Below are positions 1 to 4,990 of a stretch of DNA of 9,299 nucleotides, in pieces (position 1 is the first letter of the stretch; each line of letters opens with the position of its first letter). Origin of the DNA: Salegentibacter sp. Lineage in GTDB: Bacteria > Bacteroidota > Bacteroidia > Flavobacteriales > Flavobacteriaceae. A model generated the notes under the pieces. It ran no database searches and was not told the origin of the DNA. It saw only the letters and a program-made list of their open reading frames with translations. The translations under genes and the position numbers were made by a program. Location of the stretch: the NCBI GenBank assembly GCA_024635815.1, contig JAGXIG010000028.1, positions 1 to 9,299 on the forward strand, in the 5' to 3' direction.

Positions 1-12
1 AGCATTAACATT

Positions 13-63
13 AAAACCGAATAACAAAAACAAATAATTATAAAGAAAATCATATTCGGTTTT
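13..63. repeat. 11-bp perfect inverted repeat with an AT-rich 29-nt spacer
   Basis: The arm AAAACCGAATA at 13-23 is exactly repeated in reverse complement as TATTCGGTTTT at 53-63. The spacer is almost pure A/T. On the plus strand the right arm runs into TTTTAG, so it could be a long-loop terminator for a gene left of the window, but the loop is unusually large for that. The AAACCGAA core occurs again at 221-228 just upstream of ruvC. Confidence 0.4.
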
Positions 64-141
64 TAGTTTCTTATTCCCGGTAAAGTAAACTAAATTAATG
101 CAAACCCATCGAGGCTAAAGCAGAAAAGTAGTTCCGGCAAC

Positions 142-214
142 TGCGTAATTAAATTCCAGCCTGGTGAGTAGGGAAATGAAATTGCTTAGCTTTGCAAAGC
201 AGCTGAATTACGCA
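142..214. repeat. 9-bp inverted repeat enclosing the ruvC leader
   Basis: TGCGTAATT at 142-150 is mirrored by AATTACGCA at 206-214. Inside it are small complementary pairs (TTCC at 154-157 with GGAA at 172-175) and a 12-bp palindrome at 189-200. If transcribed, the segment could fold into a closed stem with internal hairpins shortly before the ruvC start. I do not recognise a known riboswitch or leader RNA. The rest of 1-237 shows no convincing gene on either strand. Confidence 0.35.
187..200 (+). promoter_or_regulatory. Candidate ruvC promoter -7 box with overlapping palindrome
   Basis: TAGCTTTG at 187-194 exactly matches the Bacteroidota -7 consensus TAnnTTTG. The perfect palindrome GCTTTGCAAAGC (189-200) overlaps it and would cover the likely transcription start. 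I see no TTG or TTTG at the usual 17-23 nt upstream, so the promoter would be weak or need an activator. A start near position 200 would give a leader of about 35-40 nt before the ruvC TTG. Confidence 0.3.
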
Positions 215-237
215 AGCTTTAAACCGAAACAGCTATT

Positions 238-789
238 TTGAAAAGCGAAAGAATTATTTTAGGAATTGATCCCGGGACCACGATTATGGGCTTCGGACTC
301 ATAAAAGTAGAAAATAAAGAGATGAAATTTATGCAGCTGAACGAATTGCAGCTGAGTAAATACAGCGATCCCTACGTAAAACTAAAATTGATTTTTGAGC
401 GTACCATAGAGTTGATTGACACCTATCATCCCGATGAAATCGCGATTGAAGCTCCTTTTTTCGGTAAAAATGTGCAATCCATGCTCAAATTAGGAAGGGC
501 ACAGGGTGTAGCCATGGCCGCCGGACTATCAAGGCAAATACCAATTACCGAATATTTACCTAAGAAAATAAAAATGGCCATTACCGGTAACGGAAATGCC
601 AGCAAGGAACAGGTAGCGAAAATGCTACAAAGTTTACTCGGCTTGAAATCCCTACCCAAAAATCTCGACTCAACCGATGGACTTGCGGCAGCGGTTTGTC
701 ACTTTTACAATTCGGGGCGAACTGAGGTCGGTAAAAATTATACCGGTTGGGCTGCTTTTGTAAAGCAAAATCCGGAGAAAATTAAATAA
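238..789 (+). CDS. ruvC: Holliday junction endonuclease RuvC (crossover junction endodeoxyribonuclease)
   Basis: RuvC is the dimeric, Mg-dependent nuclease that resolves Holliday junctions after RuvAB branch migration in recombinational repair. The 183-residue product is close to the usual length (about 170-190). The four acidic catalytic residues of the RNase H-like fold are visible: D11 in GIDPGTT, E71 in IAIEAPFF, and D144 and D147 in DSTDGLAAAVCH. The GRAQG segment (86-90) is also typical. The start is TTG at 238; no ATG lies before the conserved GIDPG motif, and this start gives the normal short N-terminus. There is no clear Shine-Dalgarno, as expected in Bacteroidota. hemW follows after 35 bp on the same strand, so the two are probably co-transcribed; ruvA and ruvB are not nearby. 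The family assignment is essentially certain; the exact start is slightly less so. Confidence 0.96.
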   Translation: MKSERIILGIDPGTTIMGFGLIKVENKEMKFMQLNELQLSKYSDPYVKLKLIFERTIELIDTYHPDEIAIEAPFFGKNVQSMLKLGRAQGVAMAAGLSRQIPITEYLPKKIKMAITGNGNASKEQVAKMLQSLLGLKSLPKNLDSTDGLAAAVCHFYNSGRTEVGKNYTGWAAFVKQNPEKIK

Positions 790-824
790 TTCAGATTATT
801 CCACGTAGTCCTCAAATCACCACA

Positions 825-1955
825 ATGTCCGGTATCTACATCCATATTCCTTTTTGTAAGCAGGCCTGTCATTATTGCGATTTTCATTTTTCGACTTCCT
901 TAAAAAAGAAAGGGCAGCTGGTGGAGATGCTTTGCAAGGAATTGGGATTGCGTAAAGATGAACTTACATCAGCTGAAATCCAGACGATCTATTTTGGTGG
1001 TGGTACGCCGAGTTTGCTGGATGCTGATGAACTTCAGCAGATTTTTGAAACGATTTATGCAAATTATAAAATTGCTAAAAACCCCGAAATCACCCTGGAG
1101 GCAAATCCCGATGATTTAACCGAAGAAAAAATAAAAATGCTTGCCGCTTCGAAAATCAACCGATTAAGCATCGGAATCCAGTCTTTTTTTGAAGAAGATT
1201 TAAAGTTGATGAACCGCGCACACAATGCGGAAGAAGCTTTAAAAAGTATGAAACTTGCCAAACAATATTTCGATAATATTTCCATAGATCTTATCTACGG
1301 AATTCCCGGGATGAGTGTAGAGCGATGGAAAAGAAACCTCGAAATTTCGTTGGAGCTCGGCGTACCGCATATATCCAGTTATGCACTTACGGTAGAACCA
1401 AATACTGCGCTTCAGAAATTTATTGAAAAGGGAAAAATTAAACCGGTAGACGATGAAGCTGCCAAGCTTCATTTTGAAATTTTAGTTGAAACCCTTACCG
1501 AAAATAGCTTTGAGCATTATGAGTTTTCAAATTTCGGCAAACCGGGTTATTTTTCGCAAAATAATACAGCTTACTGGCTAGGGAAACCTTATTTGGGCAT
1601 TGGTCCTGCTGCGCATTCCTACGACGGAAATTCCAGGAAATGGAACATTTCTAACAATCCACTATACATAAAGGCACTGGAAAAAGGCGAAATTCCCCAG
1701 GAAACAGAAGATTTATCGCTTTCAGATAAGTATAATGAATATGTGATGACACGGCTACGCACAAAATTTGGGGTAGCTGTTGATGAGGTAGTTAAGAAAT
1801 TCGGTGAAAATTACAAAGATCATTTTATCAAACTGGCAAAGCGGCTGCAAAAAGAAAATTTATTGAAAGAAACTAATGGCATTTTCCATATTACTTCAAA
1901 AGGAAAATTTCTAAGCGATGGTATTGCGGCAGATTTGTTTTTTCTGAGCGAATAA
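825..1955 (+). CDS. hemW: Radical SAM heme chaperone HemW (formerly HemN-like)
   Basis: HemW is a cytoplasmic radical-SAM protein that binds heme and a 4Fe-4S cluster and is thought to deliver heme to respiratory enzymes; it is not the oxygen-independent coproporphyrinogen oxidase itself. The 376-residue length fits HemW, which is shorter than true HemN (about 450). The cluster motif CX3CX2C is C11, C15, C18 and is followed by Asp-Phe (CDF), the HemW pattern, where HemN has CGC. Other radical-SAM landmarks are GGGTPS at 58-63, LEANPDD at 91-97, GIQSF at 117-121 and DLIYGIPG at 155-162. The C-terminal part carries the HemW signature around YEFSNFGKPG and GIGPAAHSYDG, followed by a winged-helix-like tail. 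The ATG at 825 places IYIHIPFC at the N-terminus as in homologues. It lies 35 bp after ruvC. Older annotations may call it coproporphyrinogen III oxidase, which is probably wrong. Confidence 0.95.
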   Translation: MSGIYIHIPFCKQACHYCDFHFSTSLKKKGQLVEMLCKELGLRKDELTSAEIQTIYFGGGTPSLLDADELQQIFETIYANYKIAKNPEITLEANPDDLTEEKIKMLAASKINRLSIGIQSFFEEDLKLMNRAHNAEEALKSMKLAKQYFDNISIDLIYGIPGMSVERWKRNLEISLELGVPHISSYALTVEPNTALQKFIEKGKIKPVDDEAAKLHFEILVETLTENSFEHYEFSNFGKPGYFSQNNTAYWLGKPYLGIGPAAHSYDGNSRKWNISNNPLYIKALEKGEIPQETEDLSLSDKYNEYVMTRLRTKFGVAVDEVVKKFGENYKDHFIKLAKRLQKENLLKETNGIFHITSKGKFLSDGIAADLFFLSE

Positions 1956-1958
1956 TTA

Positions 1959-1990
1959 TTTGTTTCCTATCAGGGAAACTTTTATCTTTA
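1959..1990 (+). promoter_or_regulatory. Promoter and candidate HigA operator of the higBA module
   Basis: TTTG at 1959-1962 and TATCTTTA at 1983-1990 (one mismatch to TAnnTTTG) are separated by 20 nt, the normal spacing for a Bacteroidota promoter. Within that spacer GTTTCC (1962-1967) and GGAAAC (1974-1979) form an inverted repeat, well placed for autorepression by the downstream HTH antitoxin. The same hairpin followed by TTTTATCTTT could also act as a weak terminator for hemW; the two readings are not exclusive. Transcription would begin only about 10 nt before the GTG at 2005. Confidence 0.5.
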
Positions 1991-2004
1991 AGTAAAATTA
2001 TATC

Positions 2005-2337
2005 GTGACAGGGAAAATAAAGGTTGAGTTTTTAAAAGAAGTTTTGCAGTTTCTAGATACTATAGATAAAAAAGCTCAAAAGAAAATCCTGTCTAATATT
2101 GATAAGTTTACTCACACCAGGGATAAAGAACTATTTAAAAAGTTAAGTGGGGATATTTGGGAGTTTAGAACGCTCTATAACAAAAAACATTATCGGCTTT
2201 TTGCTTTTTGGGATAAACGAAAAACCAATATCACAATAGTTGTGGCAACCCACGGAATTATTAAGAAAAGGCAAAAAACTCCGAAGAAGGAAATTCAGAA
2301 AGCCACAGAACAAATGAAAAAATATTTTGAAGATTAA
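2005..2337 (+). CDS. higB: Type II toxin of the RelE/HigB superfamily (phage Gp49-like, PF05973 type)
   Basis: Members of this family are small ribosome-dependent mRNA endonucleases, held inactive by the cognate HTH antitoxin. The 110-residue product shows the family signature: KLSGDIWEFRTLY around 46-58, HYRLFAFWD at 62-70, then a hydrophobic strand (ITIVVATHG, 76-84) followed by KKRQKTPKKEI (87-97), the typical 'HGFxKKxxKTPxxEI' ending. It is strongly basic. The GTG at 2005 is the only sensible start, just before the first strand (IKVEFL), and sits about 15 nt after the -7 box. The XRE antitoxin gene follows after 9 bp, so this is a toxin-first HigBA arrangement. The module sits between hemW and an unrelated cyclase gene, which is compatible with insertion of a mobile cassette, although I see no flanking direct repeats. 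The reading frame is intact, so the toxin is probably functional. Confidence 0.88.
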   Translation: MTGKIKVEFLKEVLQFLDTIDKKAQKKILSNIDKFTHTRDKELFKKLSGDIWEFRTLYNKKHYRLFAFWDKRKTNITIVVATHGIIKKRQKTPKKEIQKATEQMKKYFED

Positions 2338-2346
2338 ATAAAAGCT

Positions 2347-2661
2347 ATGAAAACATATTCTTTAGATGAAGTAAAAGACCGGTATATTGGTAAAAAAGGC
2401 ACTTCTGAGAGAGACGAGTATGAAAATGAGTTACGACTTGATCTAATTGGCGATGCAATAAAAACAGCGAGGAAAGAAAGAAATTTGACCCAATCGCAAT
2501 TGGGTGAAATTGTTGGCGTAAAAAAGGCACAAATTTCTAAAATTGAAAATAACCTTAAAGACGCTCGTTTTGAAACAATTTTAAGGGTGTTTAAGGCGCT
2601 TGATGCGAAAGTGAGTTTTAATGTTGAGCTAGAAAACAAAGAACTTGATTTTGCTGGATAA
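2347..2661 (+). CDS. higA: XRE-family antitoxin (HigA-like) with N-terminal extension
   Basis: This is the antitoxin partner of the preceding toxin: a DNA-binding protein expected to neutralise the toxin and repress the operon. Of 104 residues, about 33-88 form a lambda-Cro/XRE helix-turn-helix domain (IGDAIKTARKERNLTQ, then LGEIVGVKKAQISKIEN, then ETILRVFKAL), and KVSFNVEL provides a C-terminal strand. The first 30 residues are a charged extension (DEVKDRYIGKKGTSERDEYE) like that seen in HigA proteins that contact HigB. The ATG at 2347 lies 9 bp after the toxin stop, so the two are co-transcribed. The likely binding site is the inverted repeat at 1962-1979 in the promoter spacer, which is an inference from position and symmetry. 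No membrane or enzymatic features are present. Confidence 0.88.
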   Translation: MKTYSLDEVKDRYIGKKGTSERDEYENELRLDLIGDAIKTARKERNLTQSQLGEIVGVKKAQISKIENNLKDARFETILRVFKALDAKVSFNVELENKELDFAG

Positions 2662-2675
2662 TTGCTTTTGAATAA

Positions 2676-2755
2676 GGAAAAACCCTTCCGTTTTTATCAG
2701 CTGGCGCTAATAAATCTACCTTCCCTTTGAAGGGAAAAAGTCTTTTTATTTTTGA
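2676..2755 (+). terminator. Weak terminator-like hairpins after the higBA module
   Basis: Two hairpins occur in the 161-bp gap. The first is GGAA (2676-2679) with TTCC (2686-2689), followed by GTTTTT. The second is TTCCCT (2721-2726), loop TTGA, AGGGAA (2731-2736), followed a few bases later by a T-rich run (2741-2753). Neither is a strong canonical terminator, but together they plausibly end the toxin-antitoxin transcript. The rest of the gap up to 2822 is AT-rich and shows no gene. Confidence 0.35.
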
Positions 2756-2822
2756 TTTAAAATCTAGCTTTAATTCAGTTCTCTCTTCTTAACGAACAAA
2801 ACTTTTTTAATACATTTAACTT

Positions 2823-3575
2823 GTGAAAGCAAGTATAGAACTCAACAATCAAACCTACCAGACAGATTTTTCAAAACCGCTGGATATTTCTATCGGATTG
2901 CGGGGGGATGCTAAAAATCCGGTGGCCTGGTATTTAGAAGCGCCCAAAATAAAACCCGTGAAAGACGGTGATTTTATAGGGAAGGTTTCCAAAGGTGCTT
3001 CTGTTAATTTTAATAATATTCAATTTAATCCTCACGCGCACGGGACCCATACCGAATGTGTCGGGCATATTTCCAGGGAGTTTTACAGCATCAATCAAAC
3101 ACTTAAAACGTTCTTCTTTTTCTCTAAATTGATTTCAGTGGAGCCTGAGACAATAGGTGAAGACCAGGTGATTTCTGAAGCAATTTTAAAGGAAAAATTT
3201 CACGCTAAAAATACCGAGGCTTTAATTATAAGAACACTGCCCAATTTTCGAGAAAAACAAACAAGAAAATATTCCCATACCAACTGGCCGTATCTAAGCG
3301 AGGAGGCTGCGGTTTACCTTCGAAATTGCGGAGTAAAACATTTACTCATCGATTTACCATCGGTGGATAGAGAAAAAGATGAAGGAAAGCTTTTGGCGCA
3401 TAAAGCATTTTGGAACTACCCCAAAAACACCCGTTTTGATGCCACTATTACGGAACTTATTTATGTGCCAAATTCAATATCGGATGGGGATTATTTACTA
3501 AACCTACAGTTCGCTTCTTTTGAAAATGATGCCAGTCCTTCAAAACCGGTTTTATATAAAATTCAGTATCAATGA
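2823..3575 (+). CDS. Cyclase-family metal-dependent hydrolase (kynurenine formamidase-like fold)
   Basis: The 250-residue protein resembles the cyclase / arylformamidase family (PF04199), metal-dependent amidohydrolases that include bacterial kynurenine formamidase and polyketide cyclases. The metal-site region is HAHGTHTE at 71-78 followed by H82; this resembles the family motif HxGTHxDxPxH, but Glu replaces Asp, Val-Gly replaces Ala-Pro-type residues, and the first His is shifted. Later conserved stretches are ALIIRTLPN (133-141), HTNWPYLSEEAA (152-163), VKHLLIDLPSVDR (171-183), and HKAFWN (193-198) with ITELIYVP near 209-216. There is no signal peptide, so it is cytoplasmic. The start is GTG at 2823. 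It is translationally coupled to the next gene by an ATGA overlap (3572-3575). No kynurenine pathway genes are nearby, so the substrate is unknown and the name kynB is not justified. Confidence 0.85.
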   Translation: MKASIELNNQTYQTDFSKPLDISIGLRGDAKNPVAWYLEAPKIKPVKDGDFIGKVSKGASVNFNNIQFNPHAHGTHTECVGHISREFYSINQTLKTFFFFSKLISVEPETIGEDQVISEAILKEKFHAKNTEALIIRTLPNFREKQTRKYSHTNWPYLSEEAAVYLRNCGVKHLLIDLPSVDREKDEGKLLAHKAFWNYPKNTRFDATITELIYVPNSISDGDYLLNLQFASFENDASPSKPVLYKIQYQ

Positions 3576-3922
3576 AATTAACACTCAAACTCGAAGAACT
3601 CACAATGTTATTGCTTGGAGTTTTTGCTTTTAGCCAATTAAATTTTGCCTGGTGGTGGTTTTTGGTCTTATTTTTTACACCAGATTTTGGAATGCTGGGC
3701 TACCTCTTTGGAAATAAAATCGGTGCGCTTACTTACAACATTTTTCACCATAAAGGACTCGCCATTTTACTATGGTTATTGGGATTTTATATTCAGAATG
3801 AGGTATTTCAATTAATAGGCGTAATTTTGTTTTCGCACGCGGCTTTTGATCGTATTTTGGGTTATGGACTTAAATATGAGAAAGGCTTCAAATTCACTCA
3901 TTTGGGAGAAATAGGAAATTAA
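3572..3922 (+). CDS. DUF4260 small membrane protein
   Basis: This 116-residue integral membrane protein has no known function. The family hallmarks are clear: an N-terminal KLEELTMLLLGVFAF, an aromatic stretch AWWWFLVLFFTPDFGMLGY (26-44), GNKIGALTYNIFHHKG (47-62), and the C-terminal SHAAFDRILGYGLKY (88-102) with FTHLGEIG at the end. Hydrophobic segments at about 10-22, 26-45, 62-74 and 76-90 suggest three or four membrane helices. Conserved polar residues (D38, N55, H59/H60, H89, D93, R94, H110) within a membrane protein hint at a catalytic or metal site, which is inference. Its ATG overlaps the cyclase stop by 4 bp, and the next gene starts 1 bp after its own stop, so all three are probably made together. 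Confidence 0.85.
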   Translation: MKLTLKLEELTMLLLGVFAFSQLNFAWWWFLVLFFTPDFGMLGYLFGNKIGALTYNIFHHKGLAILLWLLGFYIQNEVFQLIGVILFSHAAFDRILGYGLKYEKGFKFTHLGEIGN

Positions 3923-3923
3923 T

Positions 3924-4538
3924 ATGGAATTTTTATTTATCGGTTTGGCTGTGGGAGCGGTCGTGGCTTATTTCATTTTTGCCAGGTTTAACAGGGAAAA
4001 ATCAAAGCTCAAGACCAACGAGCAATCGCTGGTGATTATGGATAAAATAAAGAGCGTTTGTAAGTTCATTACGGTCGAAGGCGATTTTTCTGAAATCTAT
4101 CATTACGAGAATTTAAAGGAAAAATACCTGAGTTTGTTACTTGGAAAGAAAAAAGCGATCGTTCTGGTGAATGCCAAAGCGCACGTTGGTTTTGATCTTA
4201 GCAAAATTCGAATGAATAGTGACAACGAGAAAAGAACCATCGTGCTTACCAATTTTCCGCAACCTGAACTACTTACCGTAGAAACCGATTTTAAGTATTA
4301 CGACAAGCGGGAAGGCTGGGCCAATCCGTTTACCACTTCAGACCTTACCGATATTAACCGCGATGCGAAGAATTATATCGTAGATAAAATACCGCAAAGC
4401 GGACTTTTAGACCAAGCAAGAAAAGAGGCGTTGGATACTATCTTGTTGATGGAAAAAATTGTGGAAACCATAGGCTGGAAACTCGATTATACCGCGCTGA
4501 CTTTAGAAGATAAAAAACAGAAAAAGATCGAAAATTAA
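3924..4538 (+). CDS. DUF4230 membrane-anchored protein
   Basis: The 204-residue protein has one N-terminal hydrophobic helix (about residues 2-20, FLFIGLAVGAVVAYFIF) followed by basic residues, so it is predicted to be anchored in the inner membrane. The rest fits the DUF4230 pattern: FITVEGDFSEIYHYE (about 48-62), KKKAIVLVNAKAHVGFDLSKI (75-95), TIVLTNFPQPELLTVETD (105-122) and a helical C-terminal part (NPFTTSDL, then LLDQARKEALDTIL). The beta-rich centre followed by helices recalls SPFH/band-7-like accessory domains, but the function is unknown. The stop of the DUF4260 gene and this ATG are separated by a single base. The product has no catalytic motif I can name. Confidence 0.82.
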   Translation: MEFLFIGLAVGAVVAYFIFARFNREKSKLKTNEQSLVIMDKIKSVCKFITVEGDFSEIYHYENLKEKYLSLLLGKKKAIVLVNAKAHVGFDLSKIRMNSDNEKRTIVLTNFPQPELLTVETDFKYYDKREGWANPFTTSDLTDINRDAKNYIVDKIPQSGLLDQARKEALDTILLMEKIVETIGWKLDYTALTLEDKKQKKIEN

Positions 4539-4546
4539 GTTGATAC

Positions 4547-4612
4547 GTCATTCTGAACTCGTTTCAGAATCTAGCGTGTTTTTTTGATTTTTTCAATCTT
4601 CACGGAAATGAC
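4547..4612. repeat. Nested palindromic intergenic element
   Basis: The element starts GTCATT (4547-4552) and ends AATGAC (4607-4612), an inverted terminal pair. Inside, ATTCTGAA (4550-4557) and TTCAGAAT (4563-4570) form a perfect 8-bp hairpin with a CTCGT loop, and TTGA/TCAA (4584-4587, 4593-4596) form a minor second one. Its 'GTCATTCTGAAC...TTTCAGAATCT' wording resembles dispersed GTCATTC-type intergenic repeats I associate with Bacteroidota genomes. It lies between the DUF4230 and yjbR-like genes and may also attenuate transcription. Confidence 0.6.
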
Positions 4613-4624
4613 AAAGGATTAATT

Positions 4625-4990
4625 ATGGACATCGAAACCCTAAGAAATTACTGTATTGCCAAAAAAGGCGTAACCGAAGAATTACCTTTTGGTCCGGATA
4701 CCTTGGTTTTTAAAGTAATGGGAAAGGTGTTTGCTTTGACAGCATTAGATTCGATTCCCCTGAGTGTAAACTTGAAATGCGATCCCGGGAAAGCAGTTGA
4801 ACTTCGGGAAGAGTATGAATCAAACATTTTGCCCGGATATCATATGAACAAAAAACACTGGAATACCGTAATTCTGGATGGACATTTAAAACCAGGTTTT
4901 GTATATGAGTTGATAGACCATTCTTACAATTTGGTGAAAGCGGGCTTAACGAAAAAACAACAACAAGAATTTAAGGATTTAGATGAATAA
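4625..4990 (+). CDS. MmcQ/YjbR family protein (CyaY-like fold)
   Basis: The 121-residue protein matches the MmcQ/YjbR family (PF04237), small proteins with a double-wing, CyaY-like fold often described as DNA-binding, though the biochemical role is poorly established. Visible signature parts are EELPFGPDTLVFKVMGKVFAL (about 18-38), SVNLKCDP (47-54), PGYHMNKKHWNTV (70-82) and the C-terminal helix ELIDHSYNLVKAGLTKKQ (95-112). Full length for the family. The ATG at 4625 follows the palindromic element by 12 bp. Its last 8 bp overlap the start of the MutS-like gene, so the two are probably translationally coupled. No signal peptide; cytoplasmic. Confidence 0.9.
   Translation: MDIETLRNYCIAKKGVTEELPFGPDTLVFKVMGKVFALTALDSIPLSVNLKCDPGKAVELREEYESNILPGYHMNKKHWNTVILDGHLKPGFVYELIDHSYNLVKAGLTKKQQQEFKDLDE

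Noticed and set aside
1..237. A hidden short gene, tRNA or known riboswitch in the left leader
   Set aside because: No frame is long or protein-like, no cloverleaf is formed, and the paired segments do not match a riboswitch I know.
426..659. Antisense open frame within ruvC, and similar ones inside hemW, the MutS-like gene and the hydrolase
   Set aside because: They lie wholly within well-supported genes on the other strand or in another frame and show no recognisable protein family.
2811..2818. TACATTTA as a -7 promoter box for the cyclase gene
   Set aside because: It lies only 5 bp from the start codon, which would give an essentially leaderless transcript, and no TTG is present at the -33 distance.
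2819..2834. ACTTG/CAAGT hairpin spanning the cyclase GTG start, as a translational control element
   Set aside because: The stem is only 5 bp with a 6-nt loop, at chance level in DNA of this composition.
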